Positions 39,901 to 50,729 of a stretch of 64,000 nt of DNA are shown piece after piece. The number at the start of each line of letters is the position of its first letter. Within the stretch, counting starts at the first letter, position 1. Source of the stretch: Cytospora piceicola (Eukaryota > Ascomycota > Sordariomycetes > Diaporthales > Cytosporaceae); the NCBI GenBank assembly GCA_023375675.1, contig JALQBC010000022.1, positions 310,001 to 374,000 of the forward strand. The letters run 5' to 3'. A program made the position numbers and the translations under genes. The notes under the pieces were generated by a model that ran no database searches, had not been told where the DNA came from, and saw only the letters and a list, made by a program, of their open reading frames with translations.

Positions 39901-40635
39901 ATCCGGTGGGTTCGAAGCCAATGATGAAGCCCGTCCTCTTGCTGAAGTGGAAAGTCCAGGCGAAACAAAACTTTCTGTCCTCGGGTAAGATGTCGAGACA
40001 GCCGGAGCGGCAATTGGAATTGTAACAACAGTGGCTGGCCGATCTCTCTCCAGGGCGGACATGACTTTTGTGACGACATGTTCTTGATTGATGAGCCGCT
40101 GTTTCCGCCTTGAAACCTCGCAAAAATTCTCTCTGAGTGTATTTGTTGCATCGATGAGAAGCTCCTGGCAGCACACAGCCAGGTCTGTACTTGTCAAAGA
40201 CTCTTGTGGCGGCTCCGAAGGGGCCGTCCGTACCTCGTGGGCATGCTTCTCCCTGTGCTTGCGAACCAGTTCGCTAACAATGGCATCCAGCTTCTGAGAG
40301 TTCTTGTTTAACGTAGCGGGGTCGGGCTTCGTGTTCTTCAGGGCGGATTCATGGTTGTCTCTATCATCTTCGGAGGTGAGGCTCAACCAGGCTCTTTCCA
40401 GGGCGTTGTTGTCGGCCTGCGAGAAAGGACGTAAAATGCCCTTTGTGGCTCGAGCGTCGGGGGTGGTAGTGACGGTGGCAGTCGAGAGGGGATCGTCAAT
40501 GGGGATTAAACTGTGGTAAAAGAACTGGGCGCTCATTGGAGGTATGCCATCGAGAAGGGCATCATCGGGCTCAGGTTCCACCACTGGGGCAAGACGGCAG
40601 TTCTGGCCATAGGTGTGGCCTAGAGCTGTCTCCAT
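36941..40635 (-). CDS. DDHD-domain phospholipase A1
   Basis: Predicted intracellular phospholipase of the phosphatidic-acid-preferring PLA1 (DDHD) family, related to yeast Yor022c. Five exons: 39422-40635, 38466-39277, 38228-38366, 37712-38087 and 36941-37483, giving 1027 residues. Each junction keeps frame and restores family sequence, for example VLP|VNWRH and ISE|NVISVMFDIPFYMS. The lipase nucleophile is Ser776 in LIAHSLGS, an A-x-S-x-G variant of G-x-S-x-G. The DDHD domain is the last exon plus the end of exon 4: YNILAKEDPIAYLLNG, then VDYYLRSG, then SAHTSYWTNHDLVRLL, which supply Asp, Asp, His and Asp. The N-terminal part starts near FYHSLIPIDDPLS and then has a long Ser-rich insertion (about residues 200-340). 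No signal peptide or membrane span is obvious. Intron 2 contains a 12-C tract. Confidence 0.92.
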
Positions 40636-41493
40636 GGTCGACTCGAGGTGAGGCTGGGGAGCAGGGGAGAAGATAGTGCTCCTATGTTTGTACTCGTTAG
40701 CATGAGCGCAACGCAGACGCGCATAATGGGGGTGGGGAGGTGTGAAGCTTACGGGATGTTGTTATATTACCATAGATAATCCACGGAACTTGGTCAAGTA
40801 CTCATGAACGCACCACCGAGGTACTCAGTAGGGGCAGGAACGGGTTAGACACCACTCTTTCTCACGGTCTAATTCGGCGGCATACCAAGGGCAAGCAGCG
40901 ACAGAAACGCGCTTGGAAGAGCATGTTCGCATCTAGCGCAGCGGCATGTTGCGCATTGCGGTGGTGTGGCAGTCTCAATTTAGGTGCGCTCGAAAGTGGG
41001 CTGGCTGGCCTGGCCGCCTGACGCGTTACAACTCAGAACTGGTCGTACCTATACGAAGCGAAGCTATAGTCTTCGGAGACTTGGGTCGCGTTGCGTCGCA
41101 CAACGACCTGTCGTAGTTTTCGACGCGGTTCCAAGGTTTGGTAGCTGTTTGGTGGGAATCGAGTAGATACTACACACAGCAGACAGGTACGTTGGTGCAG
41201 TAGGTAAAGTACGATATACGAGAAACTACTAGGTAGGTACCCGATCAACCGATAGTAACACTTGAGATATGACGTGGTGCTGAGCGAGCTCCGCTCAGTG
41301 GGCTCGGTGGGCCCCAAAAGACCAGGCCCAGGCCCAGCCGATTACATAATTAAGGGAAAGAGAACGAGTTCAGAATTACGGGTATGGTTGATATGATGAT
41401 ACTGGCATGTATGTATAAGTACCTAGGTACCTAGGTATGTAGTCTATATATGCTAGGTATGTACCTAGGTATGTATATACAAGTCTTCATACG
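40636..41493. promoter_or_regulatory. Region upstream of the phospholipase gene
   Basis: It lies between the phospholipase start and the stop codon of the cation exchanger gene (same strand). It holds the phospholipase promoter and the exchanger's 3' UTR. A TACCTAGGTA cluster is at 41420-41475. No other gene is seen. Confidence 0.5.
41420..41475. repeat. TACCTAGGTA motif cluster
   Basis: Tandem TACCTAGG units followed by further CTAGGTATGT copies, within 20 bp of the exchanger stop codon. Same dispersed family as elsewhere in the window. Confidence 0.75.
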
Positions 41494-42705
41494 TTAGTTG
41501 TTGGCTCCGACAAACTCAAAACACAAAAACCCCACGTAGCCGCATAGAAAAACAAGTCCCATCCACCGTCTACCACCCACTGCGACTACCAAAAACAATG
41601 CTGCCGCCGAAGCCCACATCACCAGTGACTCTGACAGGCTAAACATGGCCTTCGTCTCATCAATGTCACCGGCTCCGCCCCAGATGAAAAGAACCCCCCC
41701 GCAGAGTGTCACTAGGAAGATGTTCGACCCGACTGTGTTGGCAACCAGAATGCCTTCTTGATGCCGCGATCCTGCCAAAATTGCAACGAATTTCTCGGGT
41801 AGCGTCGTCGCCAACGACAAAATTGTCGTTCCTGTGACTGTGCTGGACAGGCCCAGTTGGTCTCCGATGATCCGCGCTGACTGCGCCAACACGTACCCGG
41901 ACAGTAGCAGCGAGCCGAAACCAAACAGAAGATTCAGCACATATTTCCGTAACGGCTTGTATGGCTGTCCGCCTGTCTTTGGTCTCTCGTCTGAGCTCCT
42001 GGTGCTGGCAGAGAGCAAGCCTCTCCCATCCTCATCCCACCCACCGGAACTGCGACTTGGCCCCTCAAGCTCTTCTTCACGCCGCGTGACATCCTTCTCC
42101 TTATGCTCGTCACTGTCCCAGTCTGGATCACAGCCTGTTTCTGTTGGTCCTGAGTCTGAGTCCAAGTCCGAGAGCGAGTCCGTGTCTGATTCCGAGTCCG
42201 AGTCATCTTCGGGCGCTGTCAAGATGCCCTTGGAGATGAGCCTTGTCACGGAGGCGACATGAACCACGAAGGCCACCACTAGCCCAATTCCTGCCATTCG
42301 TTTGGCCTCAGCCGGAACTGCATACAGCACAAGCAGGAACAACGATACGAGGCCCAACAGAGCAGTCGAATAAATTTTGGAGCTCCGGTCGAACACCATC
42401 GTCTTCTTCGCGCAGAGTAGCCCCAGGGAGAACGAACCTAGCACGTTGGCGATGCTGCTTCCCATCAGGTTCCCCAGAGCCATCGACTGCTGGCCTTGGC
42501 CCAGAGCCACCACAATCACCACGAGCTCCTCCCATTCGGCACCACAGGTTAAGAGACCGATAAGGGTGGGCGAGACTCCTAGCCTCTTTGCCACAACGGC
42601 GGTGCTGTCGACAAAGTTGTCTGCACCTCGTTCGAGAAGGAAAAGACCACAAACGAATGAAGCCAGGGCGAAGGTCAGGCTGTCTGTTCCGCTGACTTGA
42701 GCCAT
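41494..42705 (-). CDS. CaCA-family sodium/calcium exchanger
   Basis: Integral membrane cation antiporter of the Ca2+:cation (CaCA) superfamily, probably exporting or sequestering Ca2+. Single exon, 403 residues from the ATG at 42705 (MAQVSG); the frame is open upstream, but only via a TTG. Two blocks of hydrophobic segments flank a long acidic, Ser/Asp-rich cytoplasmic loop (about residues 180-245) with several Asp-Ser runs that could bind Ca2+. Repeat alpha-1 reads LLTCGAEWEELVVIVVALGQ then GNLMGSSIANVLGS. Alpha-2 reads TTILSLATTLPEKFVAIL then VANTVGSNIFLVTL. The alpha-2 TLPE is canonical, while alpha-1 has EWEE where T/S-x-P-E is usual. It is divergent from an NRAMP transporter 1.1 kb away. 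Substrate is inferred from family only. Confidence 0.9.
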   Translation of the reverse strand: MAQVSGTDSLTFALASFVCGLFLLERGADNFVDSTAVVAKRLGVSPTLIGLLTCGAEWEELVVIVVALGQGQQSMALGNLMGSSIANVLGSFSLGLLCAKKTMVFDRSSKIYSTALLGLVSLFLLVLYAVPAEAKRMAGIGLVVAFVVHVASVTRLISKGILTAPEDDSDSESDTDSLSDLDSDSGPTETGCDPDWDSDEHKEKDVTRREEELEGPSRSSGGWDEDGRGLLSASTRSSDERPKTGGQPYKPLRKYVLNLLFGFGSLLLSGYVLAQSARIIGDQLGLSSTVTGTTILSLATTLPEKFVAILAGSRHQEGILVANTVGSNIFLVTLCGGVLFIWGGAGDIDETKAMFSLSESLVMWASAAALFLVVAVGGRRWMGLVFLCGYVGFLCFEFVGANN

Positions 42706-43845
42706 GGTGCTCTGAGCAGGCAAGTGCCACAAGTTGTTGGGCTATGTTAAAGCCAGTCCAAAATGGGTAACAATTATTCGCAAAGGGTATGTGAGGTCGA
42801 GAGCCAATTGCCCGAGAATGCCTCTCTTATTCACTGTCACTCCAAAAACCAGAAAGCCTAGTGAAGCTCGGGTTTGCACCGGGCACGATGAAAAGTATAT
42901 CGAGATGTCATTTCCGAGATTCGGGCAGGTGTCTGCCATCGGACCGACCTTGCGCAAACAATGCTGACAGTTATCTCATTCGTTCCAAGCCATGCAAGGC
43001 GAGCCACTATTGCCATCCTGCATGGCAAGCTGAGGAAGATAAGCTGCTTTTGCCACTGATTCTGGCCCGAAGCCCAGGCCCTGCATTTGCATGACAGCAG
43101 CCATCGTTGTTTGCACTAGGATCATGATGTGGAAATACTTTCCTAGTCCTTCATTCCGCTTCCTTTCTCGCCGAGCAACAAGACGGGCCAATTCTATCCT
43201 CCTTTCATGTGGTACATTACACTGTACGTCTTTTTACTTGGCCGGGTGGCGGCGAGCACCCAGATTCAGTGGTAAGTTACACTGCTCCCTGGGAAACTGT
43301 CTGGTTGTAGCAAGCCCTCATAGCTCAAACCAGGTATGATTATGAGAACATGGGGTTTTGACCTTAACGTGCTACAAGCATTTCTTGGTTTTAGCCTTCT
43401 TATTGCTCGATAAGATACGAGCTTGCGGATTATGTTCATCTACACCACTCGAACTGAGCAGGTTCCCATAACTCCCCCGATCTAGACCCGGCCTTCCCTT
43501 CCTGACCAAGTTACTGCCACTTCGAAGCTGCATGACACTTAATCGGCCTGAAGGTGTGGGCAATGTTGCGATGTGTATCTTACTGCATGCACCAGTCGGC
43601 ATGAGCTTCTACGGAGCCACCAGGCCCCTTTCCAGCTGAACTAAAATGCGTAACGGCGCAAGCAGCCGGAGATGGCGATAAGAACCTGGACTGCTCAAGT
43701 CAAGGAAATATGTGTACTGAAAGGGATTTCGGACAGCTCTAACTTCCAACGTCTTCCTCTGCTTCAGCGAAGACATCTGGCAACGCTTGAGACGAGACGT
43801 GACGACTGGACGCCAACGCTGTGTCAAACTCCACCCGAATCCATC
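42706..43845. promoter_or_regulatory. Divergent exchanger-NRAMP promoter region
   Basis: This 1.1-kb spacer lies between two metal-transporter start codons. No recognisable operator was found. An upstream in-frame ATG at 43672 could lengthen the NRAMP protein by 58 residues, so the right boundary is uncertain. Confidence 0.45.
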
Positions 43846-45658
43846 ATGAAAGAGGCCATCGACAGCGCGGAGAACGGACCTTGCAGTCAAGAGGAGAAGC
43901 AGGTGTATACATCCTCGATGGTTGCTCTCGAGTCTACACCGATCTCCCCTACTCGGGCTGCTTTCAGCTTCTACTGGCAACCACTTCGGGACCGATTTTC
44001 GCAGGCTTTGACCTCTGATAACGGACATGAACCACCAGAGGGTCTGTCATCTTGGGCCAAGTTCCGCAGGTTTCTCGCGTTCCTCGGCCCAGGGGCTGTC
44101 ATCAGCGTCGCATTCGTCGACCCGGATAATTATCAAACGGCCGTCTCGTCCGGCGCGTCCTTCGAGTAATACCCACGAAGTCAACAATTGATGTGCTCAC
44201 AGCTGACCTGTTATTGTTTGTATAGATACAGGCTGTTGTTCATGATCCTAGTCTCTAATCTGATCGCCATCTACCTCCAGTGCCTATGTATCAAACTCGG
44301 CACCGTCACCGGCATGGATCTGGCGCAGATGAACCACCGGTATCTGCCGCGCTGGCTGGACCTCTTTATATACGCCATCGCCGAGGCCTGCATTATTTGC
44401 ACAGATATAGGCCAGGTGATCGGGACCGCGATTGCGCTGAACATACTGATACCCAAGCTACCATTGGCAGCGGCCTGTGTGGTTTCGGTGGTCGATACTT
44501 TGTCAATCCTTCTTCTTTACAATTCGGATGGACAGCTACGGTGGATCCGGGTTTTCGAGGCGTTCGTCGCCCTCCTCGTTCTGGCTGTCTTCGTCACCAT
44601 CTGTGTGACTCTGGGCATGATCTCCGCGCCTGCCAGGGAGGTATTCAGGGGCTTCCTGCCTTCAAGAGAGATTTTCGTGGGCGATGGACTGTACGAGTCT
44701 TGCGCTCTTCTGGGTGGAAGTATGTCTATGATACTCATTTGCCCAATGCAATATCCCCTCCCCCATCTCGGCATAAAAGGGTCGGCTTGTTTCTGTGACT
44801 AACTATGTAATCTCTCTAGCCTTAATGCCACACGCCATATATGTGGGCACTTCTATATCGCGGTCACGACTCTACGACTTCGACGAGAAGCGCCGGCTCG
44901 AAAGCAGTAGCCCGGCGACGAGCACAGACAGCCTCTACCGGCCGAGTCTCCAAGCGATCAAGTCGTGCCTCTCGTACTCCATCGCGGAGCTGTGCGTTAC
45001 ACTGTTCACCGTGGCAGTGTTTGTGAACTCGGCGTTAATAATCATATCCGGGGCTGCGTTCTACGAGCCCGGCGGGGATGGCATATCCGATGACCTTTAC
45101 GATCTCTTCGACGTGTTCTCGGACGTTATCGGCCCGGCAGCTGGCATACTCTTCGCTGTCTCCCTGCTCTTTTCCGGCGTGAGTGCGGGCGTCGTTGCGA
45201 CCATGGCTGGACAAGTGGTGAGAAACAAATGCCCAACAGATTTCTAGTGATGGCGATGCTGATAACACGAACGGCAGGTGATGGAAGGTGCTCTGGAGAT
45301 TCGCATCTCCCCATTTGTACGGAGAATAGTAACGCGGTGTGTGGCTATCGTGCCGGCGCTGGTGGTGGCGGTGTCGGTGGGCAGGGAGGGACTGTCACAA
45401 GCATTGGTGGCTTGCAACTACGTGCTGGCAATCGGGCTGATTTTCATCACGTTCCCTCTGGTGTACTACACAAGTAGCAGCAAGTACATGCAGGTACGCA
45501 GCGACGATGGGACAGGGGCTGGTACGGGGACGGGGACAGTGAGTATGCGTAATAACGTGGTAACGGCGGGAGTGGCGTATTTGATATGGTTTGTTGTGGT
45601 GTTTATGGATATAGCAACGATGGTGTTGATCGGGTTGGGTCTGACAGATGACGATTAG
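43846..45658 (+). CDS. NRAMP divalent metal transporter
   Basis: Proton-coupled divalent metal transporter (Mn2+/Fe2+ type) of the NRAMP family, related to yeast Smf1-3. Four exons: 43846-44165, 44226-44719, 44820-45217 and 45278-45658, giving 530 residues. The junctions restore ASFE|YRLLFM, LLGG|TLMPHAIYVGTS and AGQV|VMEGALE. Conserved stretches include GPGAVISVAFVDPDNYQTAV in TM1, SNLIAIYLQCLCIKLG, TDIGQVIGTAIALN, and the TM6 metal-site methionine in LMPHA. The TM1 motif is DPDN; yeast Smf1 has DPGN at this place, with the outer Asp and Asn as metal ligands. The start could instead be the ATG at 43672 in the same frame. I preferred 43846 because the extra 58 residues look unlike an NRAMP N-terminus. 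Confidence 0.93.
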
Positions 45659-46207
45659 CGATGATTGTCTTCCTAGAGGCCAAGAACACCGATTCGCCGC
45701 GCTAAACCCGTCGATCTGAGGGGTCATCGACCCGTAGTGTGCCTTAATCCCTGGCCGTCCCGCTGCGGTTGAGGCCCCGCCAGCCCGCCGGCTGGCCCGC
45801 CTGACAGAAGGGCCCGGGATCCACTCAAGCCCGAGTGGGTAATCCAATCACCGTTGAAGCTTTGTATGTTTTATGGGCCTTTTTAGTATGTGCTCGTGAT
45901 TGGGAACTCAATGGTGACGGTAATGCCAGACGGACCGAACAGAACTATTTATCAAATACCCAGGTATGTAGTTGTTACATGAAGTATGGTGGGATGGAGG
46001 TGTATCAAGTATGAATGGAAGGATTTACAGTACATTAGTAGGTAGCGCTGGCGGCTCAGGTGCGGGGATGTTCCCTGCCACATGGGCTAGCTTACTTAGG
46101 TAAATCATTGTACAGTAGTATACTTAGTCATAAGACCCTCCCATTCTCTTCCCCACGCAGTGCAGTTGACCCATCCACGCCCCGATGGTTACGCGATACT
46201 GCCCATA

Positions 46208-46256
46208 CATATATACATACATACATACATACATACATACATACATACATACATAC
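46208..46256. repeat. CATA microsatellite
   Basis: A perfect or near-perfect tandem run of about 12 CATA units. No gene is affected. Confidence 0.9.
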
Positions 46257-46621
46257 CATTGTCCACATGAAGAGATGTTGGACTATATACCAAGACTGAC
46301 ATTCTGTATGGAAAGGAGCGGTTTGTGACGATTCGAAAAGGAATTGTCTTATTGATTAAGCTATCCTGTTTCCTCTCCCGTGTCCGTGTCCATGTCCGTT
46401 TCCGTTTCCGTCCCGTGTAGCCCTGCCCACTTGTCTTTCAGGTTCCTTCCTTCCCTCCAAGCTGCAAGCTGCCGGCTGCCAGGGTGCCAAGGCTGTCTTG
46501 TCTTCCGAGTCCCGGCAAGCCCTGCCATGCCCAAGGTCCAGGTGGCTTTCGCCCTTATCTATCACCCGTGGCAGATAATTGCCAGACATTCCAAGGCTCC
46601 AAGGTTCCAAGGTTACTACTA

Positions 46622-46825
46622 CCGGTACCTAGGGCTGCTAGGCTGCTAGGTTGCTAGGTATACCCGGGCATGTAGCCTACTGGAATGCCTAGCTGCCTAG
46701 GTGCTTTGCGGCCTCCTAGGACCAGCCATGCGCGATAAGGCAACCTTGGAGGGCAATCAGGGTCCAAGAAGAGGGGGGCCCCCGGCTTGCACTTACATAC
46801 CTAGGTACCTAGGTACCTAGGTCCT
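46622..46825. repeat. TACCTAGGTA motif cluster
   Basis: It begins with GGTACCTAGG and GCTAGG variants and ends with three perfect tandem ACCTAGGT units (46799-46822). A further copy, ACCTAGGTA, is in the PPS1 leader near 47112. Confidence 0.75.
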
Positions 46826-47392
46826 TAGTCTCTCTCTATTATGTTTCTTCCCCCTACCCAATCCTACCCTCCACCCTCCCAGGCCTCCATTCTCCATCTT
46901 CCACCCTCTCCCTCTGAGGTCTCCGCCCAAGCTCCAAAGCTCTCCTCCCCGCGCCTGGTCAAACCTTGGAAGGCCCCATACCCATTCATACCTACATACT
47001 GCTGCACCTCCATCAATACTACTCCTCCTCCTACGCTACCTATATCCCCTTTCCTTTCCAACTTGTTCCGAAACTTGGACGACCCCCTCCCCGCATCTCG
47101 CAGCCACGACTACCTAGGTATTCATCTTTTTTCGATCGATCCGTCTGAACATACCAGCATACATAGCAGCAACTTACAACTTACCGCATTGACTCCCATC
47201 GCCACCACCATGACTTCCTAGTTTGATGTCAATCTTGGCTGGCTCAAGGCACACCCTTCAGAGGGTTCTTGCGTCTCCTCCTGACTGATTGCCTGCCTGC
47301 CTGTCCGCCTGCAGACTGCAGACTGCTGACTTTCTACGGCCTGCTGCACATCAACCAGTTTCCTGCGACAAGTCTGCTCTGAAATCTGAACC

Positions 47393-49571
47393 ATGATGGC
47401 CACCATTGCTCTTCCACGGCCTATTCCACGACCTCTTTCACCTCATCGCTCGTCCCCCGCCATCGCTTCGCCACCTCCGTCATTGACCATTGATACCCTC
47501 AATACCCACTCCGAACCCTGTCCACCTGCCATCCCGAACAAGCACATCCCCCATTGCCCACCTGGGCCAGTGCCCCGCCAGGAACTCAATACTCCACCTC
47601 CTTCGCCGGGTAAACAAGAACAAGACTCTCAGCCATCACTCCTTTACCCCCCAATCAGCTTCAACCATGTCGACTCCGGCCCTCTGACCGTCTACGACTT
47701 GTCGGCCGCCCACGTGGCAGAAGCCTTGGACTACATATCACGCCAGCCGCTCCCTGAGCCCTCCCAGGTCTTCCCCTGGCTCCATGGCTTACACACTCTC
47801 AATCACTTACAACTATCCTTCTTCACCGCCCGAAGCCGCGCTTTGAGGAAGACTCCCTGTTGCCTGCGCAGCATCACTGTGGTCAAGGCAGACGGCGACT
47901 TGACCGTCTCGAGACTCAAGGGCGCCATATCCCCCGACGAGTTCTTGGTATCCGCCAATATCCCCGAGTTCCAAGATGTGGACCCGAAGGAAGGATTCTC
48001 GGTCAGGAACTTTCAGATCCAGACGGCCAAGTCCGCCGTAACATCGGATATCATCATTTACGGTCATGATCTTTTGGCCACCCGGAGACTTGCCTGGAAC
48101 ATTGCTGCAGCACAGCAGAGATGGCGCGATAAACACAATGCTCAGGGCTACCAGGTACCGACTTACAACACATTTGTGTGTGTGAGCCCCTTTGTCGAGT
48201 TTGAGGACAACTACCCCGAGCTCGTAGCCATCGACTCGGCCGGCCTCTTAACAGGCCATGTCATCGATTTCGTCCACCAGGAGCGGAAAGAGATGTATGA
48301 TATGACCAAGCCATCCGAGATCTCTCACAATGTCTGGATGGGCCCAACCCTTGACCGTGGATCAGACGAGGACAGCTTTTTCGACATACAGATTGAATGT
48401 AGCGATATGGGCCGCCTGAACCCGGCTGCCCTGAAAGCCATCGCTGAGGGCTCTGCGCCCGAGCCAAAACAACCATTCCTCGACTTCCCTTCGTCGGGCA
48501 GTATTCTACCTTCGACCTGGTCGCATTCCGAGGTCGATGGCATCGTCGAGACATGCAAATGGATCTACTATCTGGCCCACGGAACATACCCCTCCTCGGC
48601 TGCGGCGCACAGCGACCGAGATGGAGACGTTTTTATGTCAGAAGACAAACCACACTCGGAGGTGCGTCCTCGCAAGATCCTCATCCACTGTGGAGACGGA
48701 TATACAGAATCTACCATGCTCGGCATTGCCTACTACAGCTATAGCACTGGCCGCTCCATTCCGGATGCCTGGCTCAACCTGCACAAAACACTCGGTCGTA
48801 ATTTCTTTGCCTACCCCGCCGATGTTTCCCTCCTCACATCTATGGCCCCGCGCCTGCTCTCCGAGTGTCCCGCCCTTGCCGATAAGAGTCCCTCCGACAT
48901 TGGCTCACTGACTGCAGAAGAGCCTGACTGGCTACCGGGTATCGATGGTTCGTTCCCGAGTAGGGTCTTGGACTACATGTACTTGGGCAACCTCGGTCAT
49001 GCAAACAACCCAGACCTTCTAAAGGCCCTTGGCATCCGCCAGATACTAAGCGTGGGGGAGATGGCTATGTGGAGGGATGGCGAGCTGGAAGACTGGGGAC
49101 CCGAGAATGTGTGCATTGTCCAAGGTGTCCAGGACAATGGAATAGACCCCTTGACCGAGGAGTTCGAGAGATGCCTCGAGTTCATTGGTGAGTAAACAAG
49201 CCGTGACGTGAAGAGCGACACAATTCAAGCTGACGCGGATGGTAGACCGAGGCCGGAGGAACGGGACCGCTACGCTGGTACATTGTCGGGTTGGCGTCTC
49301 TCGAAGCGCAACAATCTGCATTGCCGAGGTCATGCAAGCCATGGACCTCTCCTTTCCCCGAGCTTACTGCTTTGTGCGTGCCCGAAGGCTGAATGTCATC
49401 ATCCAGCCTCATCTGAGGTTCGCCTATGAGCTCCTTAAATGGGAAGAAACGTTACAGCACAGGAAAGCTGCCGAAAGGGGCGCCTCTGGGCAGTGTGGTT
49501 TCAAACGAGAGCTGGAATGGGCTGAGATCGCAAGGGAGATCGCTGTCATGAACAGGCCTTACGCGAGGTGA
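47393..49571 (+). CDS. PPS1: Dual-specificity protein phosphatase Pps1
   Basis: Protein phosphatase of the dual-specificity class; yeast Pps1 acts in S-phase control. Two exons: 47393-49187 and 49246-49571, with a 58-bp intron (donor GTGAGT), giving 706 residues. The N-terminus is Pro/Ser-rich. The middle carries the Pps1-specific region (SVRNFQIQTAKSAVTSDIIIYG, and QERKEMYDMTKPSEI). A first phosphatase-like segment contains ILIHCGDGYTESTMLGIAYY, which has HCGDGYTES instead of HC-x5-R. The active domain is at the C-terminus, where the splice joins FI|DRGRRNG to LVHCRVGVSRSAT, with catalytic Cys612 and Arg618. The first ATG follows a stop-rich leader; a second ATG is the next codon. It is convergent with ATG18. 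Confidence 0.94.
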
Positions 49572-50729
49572 CAATTTTGACCATGCACTCGAGGAGCGAG
49601 AAGCTCCAGGACGACACTTATGAGTTACGAATGGGGGACAGCACCATCTACGATGTTTGTTGTCAAAACAAACGAAAACTTGAGCACTGGGTTTTCGTAC
49701 CTGTTTGCTTTCAATTCTTATATTGTCTGCATCTTCTTCATTTGCTTTTCCTCTGGATTGATTTGGGTTTCTTTCCCTTTCTTCCTTTCTTCCTTTCTCT
49801 CTTCCATTGATATGGGAAGACTGCCGCAGTCATATTTACTTGGTGATTGCCAAATATTGCGCCTCGAGTTACCGATATGGGACTATGGACGTGGGAGAGC
49901 TGGCATTTTCTCACAATCTTTTCATCCTAGTGCTCGGCTTGGACGGGTCAACATGACGGTTATGGTTTGGGTTTGCAACGGCATTGGGGTATGAGCGGAG
50001 TACATGGGCTGGAAATACATACGTGGAAAGAAACGAGTGGCTTTCCCAAGATTCCGTTACAAGGGGGTTGATATTCACCTCTATAAATCGGTCTACGGTT
50101 CGGCGCGCACTTGGGGGCGGTTGCGAGGATATAATAATGTAGCTGGTCTCAGGAAGTAAAGGTGGTTCCACTTTGAAAAGCAAGATATTTCCACTCGCAC
50201 TCTGATGAAAAGGGCGATTCGACTGTGACAACTACTTTGAGACTCGGACTAAATGCAGAACGAATATCTCGAGGGTATCAAAAAGGACGCGACAACACCC
50301 ACATACAGGCTCGGCTTTGACCATTCCCGACTGCTGAACAAGACGTTGTCCAGGGAGCGACGGGTTGCTGATCATACATCATTACAAGTCCGGAACAGAG
50401 GATTTGTGTTGTACAGCGCAGACTGGAGAGGGAACCATTCGAAAAGAAAAACATCGGATGACGCCTTCGCCTGTCATTTATGCCGCGACGCCATCTCGTA
50501 GGGTTCTGGACATTGTCTGCAGTGTCCCTTGCAAAATCGATAGAAGTTTGTAGGCCTCTTTACTCTGGTAGTCAAGGCAAATTCGGACGCGTCTATGGAT
50601 TGAAGGACGCATCCAGTTTATCATCGCCCTCGAGGACGCTAAAGTCAAGTGGAAGTGTCAGCTATCCATCCAAGTATGTCAAGGGATTTGCTTTGGGTGC
50701 AGAGAATCAACAGGGTCACAGGTCTCGAC
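49572..50729. other. Convergent intergenic region
   Basis: It lies between the PPS1 and ATG18 stop codons and is long for a convergent spacer (1.16 kb). Small frames on both strands, such as 50253-50501, have no recognisable motif. Both 3' UTRs are expected here. Confidence 0.5.

Larger units (their letters stand above)
45659..47392. promoter_or_regulatory. Intergenic region upstream of PPS1
   Basis: About 1.7 kb. It has a CATA tetranucleotide run (46208-46256), a TCCGTT-type hexamer run (46381-46416) and a TACCTAGGTA cluster (46622-46825). A long C-rich, T-rich leader before the PPS1 ATG (46840-47100) is probably promoter or 5' UTR. Frames through it are Pro/Ser-rich low complexity and are not supported as genes. 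Confidence 0.5.

Noticed and set aside
42703..42732. Upstream extension of the CaCA exchanger by nine codons
   Set aside because: The extended frame begins with TTG, not ATG. The first ATG is at 42705.
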